A DNA stretch of 64,000 nt from Chryseobacterium endalhagicum (GCF_016745235.1 NZ_JAELVM010000001.1:2245856-2309855); one strand, 5' to 3'. Counted from the first letter of the stretch, positions 8,457-17,285 are shown. A program made the numbers and translations. Notes: generated by a model not told the origin, from the sequence alone.

Positions 8457-9338
8457 ATGAAATTAATATCAAAAATATTGGTTGCATTCACTTTGTTGAT
8501 ATCATTGACAAATAATGCCCAGATTAAAAATACAAAGACAGAGACCATCAAGGTCTACGGAAGCTGTGATCTCTGTAAAGGAATGATAGAAAAAGCCGGC
8601 ACCCTTAAGAAAACAGCTGCAGTGACCTGGAATAAAGATACCCAAACAGCAACCTTAACGTATGATGCCCATAAAACCAATCAGGAGGAGATTTTAAAAC
8701 GTATTGCACTGGCTGGTTTCGATAATGAAAAATTCTTAGCTCCAGATGATATTTACGCTGCATTACCGGAATGCTGCCACTACAGCAGAGAACTGAAGCC
8801 TACTTCCAAAAGCAAAGATGCTGCTATGAATATGGCTGCAGACCACAGCGGTCACGATCACAGCAAAATGACTCAGGCGGAAACGGCTCCTGCTCAGAAT
8901 AGCTCCCAGCTGAAACCTGTTTTTGACAGTTATTTTTCTGTAAAAAATGCTTTGGTAAATACAGATTCCGGCACCGCATCTGCAAAAGCGGGAGAACTGC
9001 TGAAAGCAATTAAAGCAGTTGATATGACCAAACTTTCTACTGAGGAACATATGGTCTGGATGAAAATAATGAAGGATCTGACCGCTAATGCAGAAAAGAC
9101 AGCCTCAGCTAAGGATGTTGCGAAACAGAGAGAAATATTTGCCCTGCTTTCCAGGAACATCTACGATCTCGCAAAAGTATCTCAGCAGGGTAACTCAATC
9201 TATTATCAGCATTGTCCGATGTACAACAATGGTAAAGGAGCGAACTGGCTGAGCCTTGAAAACGAGATCAGAAATCCCTATTTCGGTTCCCAGATGATCA
9301 CCTGTGGCAGCACGGTAGAAACTATTGATAACAAATAA
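8457..9338 (+). CDS. Periplasmic HMA-like plus DUF3347 copper-handling protein
   Basis: A signal peptide (residues 1-21) precedes a heavy-metal-associated domain with the metal motif GSCDLCKGMIEKA (CxxC near residues 36-39). A second Cys-rich spot is ECCHYS. A linker rich in His and Met (AADHSGHDHSKM) leads to a C-terminal DUF3347 domain. That domain ends with the conserved YYQHCPMYNNGKGANWLS and NPYFGSQMITCGS, whose Cys, His and Met are candidate copper ligands. It is the first gene of a tightly spaced operon ending in a multicopper oxidase. It likely binds and passes on copper in the periplasm. Confidence 0.85.
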   Translation: MKLISKILVAFTLLISLTNNAQIKNTKTETIKVYGSCDLCKGMIEKAGTLKKTAAVTWNKDTQTATLTYDAHKTNQEEILKRIALAGFDNEKFLAPDDIYAALPECCHYSRELKPTSKSKDAAMNMAADHSGHDHSKMTQAETAPAQNSSQLKPVFDSYFSVKNALVNTDSGTASAKAGELLKAIKAVDMTKLSTEEHMVWMKIMKDLTANAEKTASAKDVAKQREIFALLSRNIYDLAKVSQQGNSIYYQHCPMYNNGKGANWLSLENEIRNPYFGSQMITCGSTVETIDNK

Positions 9339-9351
9339 AAAATACCTGATT

Positions 9352-9861
9352 ATGGATCATATGTCAAATAATCATGAAATGAAAAACGAAGAAAATTCTT
9401 CCGGAAATTCATTGGTAATGTACAGACATTTTGCCGTAATGGCAGTTGTAATGTTCGTTGCTATGTATTTTATCATGTTTGCCATGATAGACGGGCTGCA
9501 AAACCTCATCCCGAATATCAATAACCTGTACATGACCCTTCTTATGACTTCCGCGATGCTTCTTATTGAACTACTGATCATGGGAGGTATGTATAAAAAC
9601 AGAAAAATGAATGGGATCATAATAGCCGTTTCTGTTGCCGTTGGTATTTTTTCCTGGATGGGAATCAGAGAACAGATTGCTGTAGGTGATAAAGAATTTG
9701 TGAAAGGCATGATTCCCCATCACGCAGCGGCAGTTCTGATGTCTGAAAAAGCAAAGCTTACCGATCCTGAATTAATCCAGCTGCAAAAAAACATCCTGGA
9801 AACCCAGGCTCAGGAAATCGGATTGATGAAGCGAAAGCTGAAGGAATTCAACAACAAATAA
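9352..9861 (+). CDS. DUF305-containing membrane protein
   Basis: I take the ATG at 9352 because the upstream in-frame start at 9325 lies inside the previous gene. After a His/Met-rich N-terminus (MDHMSNNHEMKN) there are three membrane helices (about residues 27-46, 54-76 and 83-101). A C-terminal DUF305-type motif follows: FVKGMIPHHAAAVLMSEKA, then NILETQAQEIGLMKRKL. In DUF305 proteins the MIPHHxxAV motif is associated with metal stress, but no reaction is proven. The gene starts 13 bases after the HMA-DUF3347 gene and belongs to the copper operon. Confidence 0.85.
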   Translation: MDHMSNNHEMKNEENSSGNSLVMYRHFAVMAVVMFVAMYFIMFAMIDGLQNLIPNINNLYMTLLMTSAMLLIELLIMGGMYKNRKMNGIIIAVSVAVGIFSWMGIREQIAVGDKEFVKGMIPHHAAAVLMSEKAKLTDPELIQLQKNILETQAQEIGLMKRKLKEFNNK

Positions 9862-9931
9862 GTAAAAAAACCATGAGATACAAGTCATGATATTCAAATT
9901 CAAAATTTTAACAATCGTAAATACTCACGTA

Positions 9932-10582
9932 ATGAAAAATATATTTTTCTCAATCGCTATAACAGCAATAACTGCACTCACATTATCTTCCTGTAAAGAA
10001 TCTCAAAATAAAAATACAGAGTCCCATGCTGACCACACTCCTGCTGTATCAGAAACGCAGACACAGCCCTCTGAACAAAAAGTGACTGATCCACCTCAGG
10101 ATACCGTTAATAAAACTGCAGCAAAACCTTCTGTAAAAGAAGAAGTGAAAACGTTCTCCATTTCTCCTGTAATTAAGGAGTATCTGGCTTTGAAAGATGC
10201 ACTTGCTGCCGATAATGACAAAGCGGCGGCCCAGGCGGGTAAACAATTATTTGCCACCTTAAAAAATACAGATATGAAAGCTGTTCCGGCGGATAAACAC
10301 AAAGAATACATGGATATAGCAGAAGATGCCAAAGAAAATGCAGAACACATTGGTGACAATGCCGGAAAAATAGATCACCAGAGAGAGCATATGGCAGCAT
10401 TGAGCAAAGATGTGACAGATCTTATTGCGTTATTCGGGACCACTCAAAAGTTGTATCAGGATTACTGCCCGATGTATAATGACGGTAAAGGGGCTATCTG
10501 GATCAGTGAGTCAAAAACCATCAAAAACCCTTATTACGGAAAAGAAATGTTAACCTGCGGTTCCATAAAAAAGGAATATTAG
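9932..10582 (+). CDS. DUF3347 lipoprotein
   Basis: The ATG at 9932 gives a lipoprotein signal (TALTLSSC); the longer frame adds 15 residues without function. A low-complexity linker rich in Thr, Glu, Lys and Pro is followed by a DUF3347 domain. It is like the C-terminal half of the first operon gene and ends in the same LYQDYCPMYNDGKGAIWIS and NPYYGKEMLTCGS signature with Cys, Met and Tyr. The operon thus makes two DUF3347 proteins, one soluble and one membrane anchored, perhaps a copper relay (inference). It ends one base before the start of the haem-binding gene. Confidence 0.85.
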   Translation: MKNIFFSIAITAITALTLSSCKESQNKNTESHADHTPAVSETQTQPSEQKVTDPPQDTVNKTAAKPSVKEEVKTFSISPVIKEYLALKDALAADNDKAAAQAGKQLFATLKNTDMKAVPADKHKEYMDIAEDAKENAEHIGDNAGKIDHQREHMAALSKDVTDLIALFGTTQKLYQDYCPMYNDGKGAIWISESKTIKNPYYGKEMLTCGSIKKEY

Positions 10583-10583
10583 C

Positions 10584-11036
10584 ATGAAAAAAGCACTGAA
10601 AATTACAGGAGTAATGCTGCTGCTGGTTTTTATTGCTGTACAATTTTATCAGCCTGCCCCGAATGTAGATAAAGGGCAGGTTTATACCACAGATTTTACG
10701 CAGAACTATCCGGCAATGCCTGATGAAGTGAAAACAGCCATCCGGACATCCTGCTACGACTGTCACAGCAATAATACCAACTATGAATGGTATGATTATA
10801 TACAGCCCGCCAGAAGCCTAGTGGAAAAACACATTAAAGACGGAAAGGAAAACCTCAACTTCAGTGAATGGGATACCTACTCCGGGCGGAAGCAAAAAAG
10901 ATTAATAACCTCCATAAAAAAACAGATTGAAACCAAAAAAATGCCCATGTCTTCCTATACGCTGATGCATAAAGATGCAAAACTGAATGATCAGCAAATA
11001 AAGACTTTAACCCAATGGTTGAAAGAGCAGGAATAA
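10584..11036 (+). CDS. Membrane-anchored haem-binding (c-type) protein
   Basis: One N-terminal membrane helix (residues 5-20) is followed by a Haem_bd-type domain with a single c-type haem attachment motif CYDCH, then the conserved NYEWYDYIQPARSLVEKHI. A distal Met-rich stretch (KKMPMSSYTLMH) may supply the second axial ligand. Length (150) is normal for the family. It sits between the DUF3347 lipoprotein and the multicopper oxidase, so it may carry electrons in periplasmic copper or oxygen chemistry (inference). Haem attachment would need the CcsBA system encoded at 30.5-33.8 kb. Confidence 0.87.
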   Translation: MKKALKITGVMLLLVFIAVQFYQPAPNVDKGQVYTTDFTQNYPAMPDEVKTAIRTSCYDCHSNNTNYEWYDYIQPARSLVEKHIKDGKENLNFSEWDTYSGRKQKRLITSIKKQIETKKMPMSSYTLMHKDAKLNDQQIKTLTQWLKEQE

Positions 11037-11062
11037 AGTTTCATTTAACAAGAAATATCAAA

Positions 11063-13345
11063 ATGAATATACCCAAAAAAATTCCCTCGAAATTATGGCA
11101 GATAATAGCTATCCTGCTGTGTTCGAATATGATTTTCGCCCAAAAGGTGGTCCGTTACGAACTTTACGTAAAAGACACCGTTGTCAGCTATGCCGGCAAG
11201 GAAAAAAGAGCCATCGCCGTAAACGGACAGATCCCGATGCCTACCCTTACCTTTACTGAAGGCGATACTGCTGAAATCGTAGTACACAATCAGCTGAAAG
11301 AAAGCACATCCCTGCACTGGCACGGTGTATTTCTGCCCAATAAAGAAGATGGTGTTCCTTTTCTGACCCAGCAACCCATAAAACCGGGCACCACCCACAC
11401 CTACCGCTTCGCCATCATTCAGCATGGAACCCACTGGTACCACTCCCATTCCGGGCTGCAGGAACAGATCGGGATGTACGGGAACTTTGTCATGAAGAAA
11501 CGTAATGACGACAAAAGCTTCAGAAAAGGCATTGATGATCTGCCGACTGTTCCCATCATCTTAAGCGAATGGACAAATCTCAATCCGGATAATATCAACA
11601 GGATGCTGCATAATGCCAACGACTGGGCCGCGATTAAGAAAAATGCCACGCAGTCTTATGCAGAAGCAATCAGGGAAGGCTATTTTAAAACCAAAATTGC
11701 CAATGAATGGAAACGTATGCTGGCCATGGATGTAAGTGATGTATATTATGATAAAATATTAATCAACGGAAACAATGCCAACGACCTGAAAAGTGTTGAC
11801 GGAAAGCCCCTGAAAGCCGGTGACAAAGTAAGATTACGGATTTCAAACGGCGGTGCTTCCTCCTATTTCTGGCTTCGCTATGCCGGCGGTAAAATAACGG
11901 TGGTAGCCAACGATGGCAATGACGTGGAACCTGTGGAGGTAGACCGTTTAATTATTTCAGTTTCGGAAACCTATGATATCGTGGTTACTATTCCTGAAGA
12001 CGGGAGATCCTATGAGTTTCTGGCTACTACGGAAGACAGAACCCAGTCTGCCAGTTATTATATCGGAAGCGGGATTAAGCAGCTGATCTCACCGCTGCCC
12101 CGTCTGAAGTATTTCGAAGGAATGAAAATGATGAATGATATGATGAAGATGAATGGTGATCTGGACGACATGGGAATGAAGATGAGCCTGAACCAAATGG
12201 ATATGAATGTCGTTATGTATCCTGAAATCACAGGCGATTCCAAAAAAATGCAGAAGCAGAAAGAAGATCACAGCAAACACGTCATGAACATGGATAATGA
12301 TCCCAACCGCTACAATGCCAATGCTCTGGGAAATATTGTTACCCTCAACTATGCAATGCTGGCATCTCCTGACAACACTACCCTTCCCAAAGACGCTCCT
12401 GTAAAAGAGCTGAAATTTACCCTCACCGGAAATATGAACCGTTACGTCTGGAGCATGGACAATAAAGTGCTTACAGAAACAGATAAAATTCCGGTAAAGA
12501 AAGGAGAAATATTAAGGATTACCATTCATAATAACTCAATGATGCGGCACCCGATGCACTTACACGGCTTTGATTTCAGGGTAATTAACGGTAAAGGTGA
12601 AAAATCGCCGCTGAAAAACGTATTGGATGTAATGCCGATGGAAACAGACACCATTGAATTTTTAGCCAACGAAGAAGGTGATTGGTTTTTCCACTGTCAT
12701 ATCCTTTACCACATGATGGCGGGCATGAACAGGGTATTTGCCGTAGGTGATTATAAAAATCCATTATTACCCGATAAGGAAAAAGCTTACAAAGCTTTGC
12801 AGATGGAGAGCAATATGCCTCATTTTATGGCTCAGAATGATTTTGCAACCAATGGAAACGACGGTCAGGCTATGCTGCAGAATTCAAGATGGTCTTTAGG
12901 TTCGGAATGGCGTTTAGGCTATAACAGCATGCACGGTTACGAAGTGGAGACCCATTTAGGAAGATATATCGGAAAAATGCAATGGTTTATGCCATTTATT
13001 GGTTTCGACTGGCGTTACCGTAAAATGGGAATGGATGAGCACGAAAAGAATATATTTGGCCAGAAAAATGAAAAAGATACCAGAAGAGCCGTTAGTTTAG
13101 GATTTATGTACACCCTTCCGATGCTTGTCAACTTCCAGGCAGAAGTGTATCATGACGGTATTGTAAGGCTTCAGCTTATGCGTGAGGACATTCCAATTTC
13201 CAAAAGAATCAGAGGAGGTTTTATGGTGAATACGGATTTGGAATATATGGCAGAGCTTCGTTATATCATCAATAAAAATGTTGATCTCCGTACGCATTAC
13301 GACAGTGATATGGGCTTTGGTGCCGGTATTTCTTTAAATTATTAG
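11063..13345 (+). CDS. Multicopper oxidase with Met-rich insert and beta-barrel-like C-terminal extension
   Basis: The ATG at 11063 gives a signal peptide ending at about residue 27 (MIFAQ); the longer frame overlaps the previous gene. Four copper motifs are present: HWHG at 85-88, HWYHSH at 124-129, HPMHLHG at 496-502 and HCHILYHMMAGM from 544. Together they make up the type 1 and trinuclear copper sites of CopA-type cuprous oxidases. A Met-rich insert (EGMKMMNDMMKMNG and following, about 350-385) likely binds Cu(I). Residues about 590-760 lie beyond the oxidase fold and look like amphipathic beta strands, as in CopB-type outer-membrane proteins. It is the last gene of the copper operon and ends before a terminator. 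Confidence 0.92.
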   Translation: MNIPKKIPSKLWQIIAILLCSNMIFAQKVVRYELYVKDTVVSYAGKEKRAIAVNGQIPMPTLTFTEGDTAEIVVHNQLKESTSLHWHGVFLPNKEDGVPFLTQQPIKPGTTHTYRFAIIQHGTHWYHSHSGLQEQIGMYGNFVMKKRNDDKSFRKGIDDLPTVPIILSEWTNLNPDNINRMLHNANDWAAIKKNATQSYAEAIREGYFKTKIANEWKRMLAMDVSDVYYDKILINGNNANDLKSVDGKPLKAGDKVRLRISNGGASSYFWLRYAGGKITVVANDGNDVEPVEVDRLIISVSETYDIVVTIPEDGRSYEFLATTEDRTQSASYYIGSGIKQLISPLPRLKYFEGMKMMNDMMKMNGDLDDMGMKMSLNQMDMNVVMYPEITGDSKKMQKQKEDHSKHVMNMDNDPNRYNANALGNIVTLNYAMLASPDNTTLPKDAPVKELKFTLTGNMNRYVWSMDNKVLTETDKIPVKKGEILRITIHNNSMMRHPMHLHGFDFRVINGKGEKSPLKNVLDVMPMETDTIEFLANEEGDWFFHCHILYHMMAGMNRVFAVGDYKNPLLPDKEKAYKALQMESNMPHFMAQNDFATNGNDGQAMLQNSRWSLGSEWRLGYNSMHGYEVETHLGRYIGKMQWFMPFIGFDWRYRKMGMDEHEKNIFGQKNEKDTRRAVSLGFMYTLPMLVNFQAEVYHDGIVRLQLMREDIPISKRIRGGFMVNTDLEYMAELRYIINKNVDLRTHYDSDMGFGAGISLNY

Positions 13346-13391
13346 TAAAAAATCCTGAAAATCCGATAGAGATTCAAGGATAAAATAAATA

Positions 13392-13425
13392 AACCCCAGG
13401 TCAATATTTGGCCTGGGGTTATTTT
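13392..13425 (+). terminator. Intrinsic terminator of the copper operon
   Basis: A 9-bp stem (AACCCCAGG, 13392-13400, pairing with 13412-13420) followed by a T-rich stretch lies 46 bases after the multicopper oxidase stop codon. Confidence 0.85.
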
Positions 13426-13542
13426 AATGATAAGATCTGATAATATTTGAATTTGATCAATATCAAAACATTCATTTTATAATTTGACATTGATCAAACA
13501 CTCCATCGGATCCTAATAAATATCTTTAAAAAAAAATTAAAA

Positions 13543-14715
13543 ATGAAAAACAAATCTACAATTCTGCTGTTATTTTTACTTCTTCTATTATCCGGAAATC
13601 TCTTTAGTCAGCAATGGCAAACTGCGGTGCTTCAGCATGCCTCGGGAGCGCGGGAATATTCCATTTATGTTCCGTCAAATTATAATCCCCAGAATCCCGC
13701 CTCTTTAGTGCTCACCTTACACGGACTTGGAGACAATATGACCAATTTCAGAAATATCGGATTCAACATTCTCGCGGAAACCAACAACATTATAGTGGTA
13801 ACGCCTCAAGCCATCAGCGATCCCATTATCGGCAGCACTTCATGGAACTCCGGTGCGGGATTCAGTTTTTATACTCCTAATTCTACCGTTGATGATGTTG
13901 GATTCATCAGTGCCCTTATTGATAAAGTAAAACAGACTTACAGCATTAACCCGAATAAGGTTTTTGCCTGCGGATTCTCAATGGGCGGATTTATGACAGA
14001 ACGTTTGGCTCTTGTGCTGAATAACAAAATAAAAGTATTTGCTTCTGTGGCCGGAACCTTTGGAAATGCTATACTTCCTGTGGCAGCTGGAACACCGGGA
14101 AGACCGGTTTCCATTGCCCATTTTCACGGGACCAGCGACGGCACCATTGGCTATACCAACAATACTTATGGAAATTCTGTAGATGATATGATCAGCTACT
14201 GGAAAACCAACAACCATTCTGTAAGCACTCCTGTTCATACCCAACTTCCGGATACAGCCAATGACGGCTATACTGTGGATCATTACAAATATGTGAGCAA
14301 CAGCAATAATTCTGTGATAGAACTGTTTAAAGTAAATAATGCAGGTCATACATGGCTTACCGCACAGAATGATATCTCCTACACCCAGAAAATATGGGAA
14401 TTCTTCAACCAGAACAGCAGCACATTATCTGTAGATGAAACCTCTTCCTCTATCGATTTTTCAATGGCTCCCAATCCCGCTGCGGACTATGTGGAATTCA
14501 ATTTTCTTTCAAACAGCCCGGACCTTTCTTCTGCTGTAGAAATAGTGATCAATGATCTGGCTGGAAGAACCGTATTAACCCAAAAGCTGGAATCCCGTGA
14601 CAAAAAGTACAGATTAAGCTTAAAAGACCATGCTTTAAAAAGCGGTGTTTATCTGGTAACTATCAAAATAAAAAACAGTGTGAATACCCTTCATAAAAAG
14701 CTTATCATAAAATAG
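13543..14715 (+). CDS. Secreted esterase/depolymerase with type IX secretion C-terminal domain
   Basis: The 390-residue protein begins with a signal peptide (residues 1-22) and an alpha/beta-hydrolase domain like that of PHB-depolymerase and feruloyl esterases. LVLTLHGLGDN forms the oxyanion loop near residue 60, and GFSMGG at 144-149 contains nucleophile Ser146. A late His in NNAGHTWL is the probable base. The last 75 residues (from FSMAPNPAADYVEF to LHKKLIIK) are a type A sorting domain for the type IX secretion system. It should be exported across both membranes; PorQ of that system is encoded at 44.3 kb. The substrate is unknown. Confidence 0.88.
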   Translation: MKNKSTILLLFLLLLLSGNLFSQQWQTAVLQHASGAREYSIYVPSNYNPQNPASLVLTLHGLGDNMTNFRNIGFNILAETNNIIVVTPQAISDPIIGSTSWNSGAGFSFYTPNSTVDDVGFISALIDKVKQTYSINPNKVFACGFSMGGFMTERLALVLNNKIKVFASVAGTFGNAILPVAAGTPGRPVSIAHFHGTSDGTIGYTNNTYGNSVDDMISYWKTNNHSVSTPVHTQLPDTANDGYTVDHYKYVSNSNNSVIELFKVNNAGHTWLTAQNDISYTQKIWEFFNQNSSTLSVDETSSSIDFSMAPNPAADYVEFNFLSNSPDLSSAVEIVINDLAGRTVLTQKLESRDKKYRLSLKDHALKSGVYLVTIKIKNSVNTLHKKLIIK

Positions 14716-14786
14716 ATCTTATCAGGCAAAATAGCAGCGTGCTCATTATAAAAATTTCTTTCACAGTTCAGTTTTTTTAACAAGGA

Positions 14787-14820
14787 AGACTGTCTCAGAT
14801 TGAGGCAGTCTTTTTGTTTT
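14787..14820 (+). terminator. Intrinsic terminator after the esterase gene
   Basis: An 11-bp stem (AGACTGTCTCA, 14787-14797, pairing with 14801-14811 with one G-U) has a 3-base loop and a run of T. Confidence 0.85.
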
Positions 14821-14908
14821 TAGTAGAATTTACTTTTTAAAAAATATCAATTTAAAACCACAAATCGTTTAACTTTACATGAATTAAAATCATTTAAATA
14901 AAAAGGCT

Positions 14909-15697
14909 GTGAAATTAGAATTATATCAAATTGATGCTTTTACCGATGAACTTTTTAAAGGAAATCCGGCATGTGTTGTTCCCCTTAAAAACTGGCTTCC
15001 GGATGAAATTCTTTTAAAAATTGCGAAAGAAAATGCCGTGGCTGAAACCGCTTTTTTTATTGATTCCGGAAACGAAGTACATCTGCGCTGGTTTACCCCG
15101 GAATTTGAGATGGATTTATGCGGCCATGCCACCCTTGCCACCGCGCACTGCCTGATTTCAGCGTTGCAATATCCCGGTAATAAAATTATTTTCCAGACCA
15201 AAAGCGGCAGGCTGGATGTTATTTTTCAGGATGATCTTTACTATCTTGATTTTCCTTCAAGAATGCCTGTACCGGCAGAGCTTCCTGATTTAATCTCGAA
15301 ATCGCTTAATATTCAGCCACGAGAAGTTCTCAAAGCAAGAGATTATGTTCTTGTTTATGATACGGAGGAGGAGATAAAAAATATAACGATTAACCGGGCA
15401 ACTTTTGATCTTATCAACCTGGATCCCGGCGGAGTTATCGTTACTGCAAAAGGAGACAAAAGCGATTTTGTATCCCGTTTTTTCACCCCGCAGGCGAGTA
15501 TCCTGGAAGATCCGGTGACCGGTTCGGCCCATTGCTCACTCATCCCTTTCTGGGCACAGAGATTAGGAAAAAAAGATCTTTTTGCCATACAGCTTTCCGA
15601 AAGACAGGGCCAGCTTTTCTGTAAAGATCAAAATGAAAGGGTAATTATTGCGGGTAAAGCGAAGATGTATTCTGCAGGATTTCTGTGGACTGAATAA
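14909..15697 (+). CDS. PhzF-family isomerase/epimerase-like protein
   Basis: The 262-residue protein belongs to the PhzF family (diaminopimelate-epimerase-like fold). Family hallmarks are GNPACVV near residue 20, the catalytic Glu46 in NAVAETAFF, the CGHATLATAH motif near residue 72 and EDPVTGSAHC in the second half. Translation starts at GTG 14909, because no ATG in frame lies near and the following MKLELYQIDAF aligns with the usual start of the family. Most family members outside phenazine clusters have unknown substrates, and no phenazine genes are nearby. The gene is monocistronic. Confidence 0.9.
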   Translation: MKLELYQIDAFTDELFKGNPACVVPLKNWLPDEILLKIAKENAVAETAFFIDSGNEVHLRWFTPEFEMDLCGHATLATAHCLISALQYPGNKIIFQTKSGRLDVIFQDDLYYLDFPSRMPVPAELPDLISKSLNIQPREVLKARDYVLVYDTEEEIKNITINRATFDLINLDPGGVIVTAKGDKSDFVSRFFTPQASILEDPVTGSAHCSLIPFWAQRLGKKDLFAIQLSERQGQLFCKDQNERVIIAGKAKMYSAGFLWTE

Positions 15698-15789
15698 CAG
15701 AAGCGTTAAAATTGCACATATCGCTGATATTTTTTTGTAACACAATTTCAACAGTTTAACATATTCTGAGCAAAAAAAATTACAAAATA

Positions 15790-15820
15790 TTTGTAAATGC
15801 CATTTAAATACTTACTTTTG
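15790..15820 (+). promoter_or_regulatory. Promoter of tRNA-Ala, Bacteroidota type
   Basis: TTTG at 15790-15793 and TACTTTTG at 15813-15820 are separated by 19 bases and match the Bacteroidota -33/-7 consensus exactly. The -7 box lies 18 bases before the mature tRNA. Confidence 0.8.
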
Positions 15821-15838
15821 TACCGCTTTAAAAAATAA

Positions 15839-15912
15839 GGGGAATTAGCTCATCTGGCTAGAGCGTTAGACTGGCAGTCTAAAGGTGACGGGTTCGATCC
15901 CCGTATTCTCCA
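15839..15912 (+). tRNA. tRNA-Ala (anticodon GGC)
   Basis: A complete cloverleaf can be drawn. The 7-bp acceptor stem includes the G3-U70 wobble that defines alanine tRNAs. The D arm is GCTC/GAGC, the anticodon stem TTAGA/TCTAA has the loop CTGGCAG (anticodon GGC), and the T arm is ACGGG/CCCGT with loop TTCGATC. The discriminator is A and CCA is not encoded. An intrinsic terminator follows after 44 bases. Confidence 0.96.
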
Positions 15913-15956
15913 CAAAGCGAAAGATTTAAGTTTATCAATACGCTTAGAAAATTTTA

Positions 15957-15992
15957 AATCCTGTAATTGCTTATAATTACAGGATTTTTTTT
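15957..15992 (+). terminator. Intrinsic terminator after tRNA-Ala
   Basis: A perfect 12-bp stem (AATCCTGTAATT, 15957-15968, pairing with 15975-15986) has a 6-base loop and a run of T. Confidence 0.85.
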
Positions 15993-16022
15993 GATAGAAT
16001 ATTAAATTAAAAATCAATTACT

Positions 16023-16502
16023 TTAATTTTCATTCTTCAGCTGTAACGCCCGCTGATAAAAAGATTGGGTGGCAATTTTTTCTTCTGCTTCATTGATGGC
16101 GGCTAACAGATTATTTTTATTATCGGCAATCTCGCCCAATATTTTAGACATCAGTTCCCAAACGGGTTTCATTTTTTCAATCAGCTCAATTCCTTTTGGA
16201 GCCAGAACGATCAGTCTTCTCCGCTCATCCTGCTTGTCTTTTTTTGACTGGATAAGTTTCTGTTTTTCCAGTTCTTTCAGCAGGCTTATCGTTGATGGAT
16301 GGGTATACCCTATTTCATTGGCAATTTCTACAACGCTCAGCATGCTTTTGTGATGGAGCGTAAATATGACCGGAAACCATTTGGGTTCAAAATCAATATC
16401 AAAAGATTTATAGATCATGGCACCATCCTTTCTCAGCTGCTCACTCAGACGCTGCAGCCTTGTTGAAATGGCCAGAATTCCGGATTCATCTATTATATTC
16501 AT
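16023..16502 (-). CDS. MarR-family transcriptional regulator
   Basis: The 159-residue protein has the MarR winged-helix layout. The recognition part is LSVVEIANEIGYTHPSTISL (about residues 55-75), with the wing at KDKQDERRRLIVLAPKG and flanking dimerisation helices. Its start codon overlaps the stop of the upstream GNAT gene as ATGA (16499-16502), so the two are translationally coupled. The promoter of this pair carries a palindrome between its two boxes, the expected place for autorepression. The inducer is unknown. Confidence 0.9.
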   Translation of the reverse strand: MNIIDESGILAISTRLQRLSEQLRKDGAMIYKSFDIDFEPKWFPVIFTLHHKSMLSVVEIANEIGYTHPSTISLLKELEKQKLIQSKKDKQDERRRLIVLAPKGIELIEKMKPVWELMSKILGEIADNKNNLLAAINEAEEKIATQSFYQRALQLKNEN

Positions 16503-16996
16503 ACTGCTTGGTTTATTTTTAAAGCATAAAAAACATCATCTGCACTCATCAATGGAAAGCGCACAGGAAGATTTTCTTTTTCTACCTGTACAAAGTAATT
16601 TCGTTCGTAAAAACGCATCGCTGCTTTCAATACAGAGACTGTTCCTAAATATATAGCATCTATTCCGTTTTCCCGGCAGAAAGAGATTAAAACTTCCAGA
16701 AGTTTCTGGGCAATATTCAGTTCTTTTCCTCTGAATTCCTTTTTCACAAACATTTTTCTTACCGCTCCTGCCCTTTCATCAAATTTAACCAAAGCAATGG
16801 AACCTACAAGTTCACCGTCTATAAAAGCACCCCAAAAGTTCCCTCCTGCTTCCTGATAAAAACTATCGATCTGCCTAAGATCCGGCTGGTCTTCAATGGT
16901 TATAGGAATATTAAATTCTTTCTGCTGAATACTTAAAATCAAATCAATAAGCTGGTCTGAATAGGTATTATCTAATGGTTGAATATTTATTTTCAT
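16499..16996 (-). CDS. GNAT-family N-acetyltransferase
   Basis: The ATG at 16996 is preferred because the upstream alternative (17020) would place the start inside the -7 box. The protein has the GNAT fold: VGSIALVKFDERAGAVRKMFVKKEFRGK gives strands 3-4 and the acetyl-CoA loop (motif A, R/Q..GxG-like, here KEFRGKELN). It ends with AMRFYERNYFVQVEKENLPV. The acceptor substrate is unknown. It is the first gene of an operon with a MarR regulator, an arrangement often linked to detoxification of a small molecule (inference). Confidence 0.87.
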   Translation of the reverse strand: MKINIQPLDNTYSDQLIDLILSIQQKEFNIPITIEDQPDLRQIDSFYQEAGGNFWGAFIDGELVGSIALVKFDERAGAVRKMFVKKEFRGKELNIAQKLLEVLISFCRENGIDAIYLGTVSVLKAAMRFYERNYFVQVEKENLPVRFPLMSADDVFYALKINQAV

Positions 16997-17017
16997 AGGT
17001 CTTTTGATTTTACAATA

Positions 17018-17049
17018 CAAAACTACGTAGTTAACTACATTAATACAAA
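17018..17049 (-). promoter_or_regulatory. Promoter with nested MarR-type operator
   Basis: Read on the minus strand, TTTG (17046-17049) and TAGTTTTG (17018-17025) are 20 bases apart, a full Bacteroidota promoter. Between and over the boxes lies a double palindrome: ACTACGTAGT (17022-17031) overlapping GTAGTTAACTAC (17027-17038). Bound MarR would block the RNA polymerase, giving autorepression of the GNAT-marR operon. Confidence 0.8.
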
Positions 17050-17196
17050 TAATAATTTTAATTTATATAAATTTTAACAATATGAAATAATTTGATATAG
17101 CTAAAGATCTGCCTGAACAGAATAATCTGCGGGAGATTCTTTAATCCAAGATGATTGGGCTGTAACGAAGATTCCTTCTGATTTTATTCATTATAC

Positions 17197-17229
17197 AAAC
17201 CTTATAGGTCTTGGAAACCTATAAGGTTT
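17197..17229. repeat. 13-bp perfect inverted repeat
   Basis: AAACCTTATAGGT (17197-17209) pairs with 17217-17229 around a 7-base loop and is followed by T residues, so it can act as a terminator-like hairpin. It belongs to a 590-base gap (17050-17632) that holds only short repeats and no gene. Confidence 0.6.
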
Positions 17230-17285
17230 TTCATTGTTAAAATGTTTCGAAAACGACCGGCTATCAAAAGGGATGGAATATAAAA

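Noticed and set aside
14909..15697. PhzF-like gene as part of a phenazine cluster
   Set aside because: No other phenazine genes are present, and most PhzF relatives have unrelated roles.
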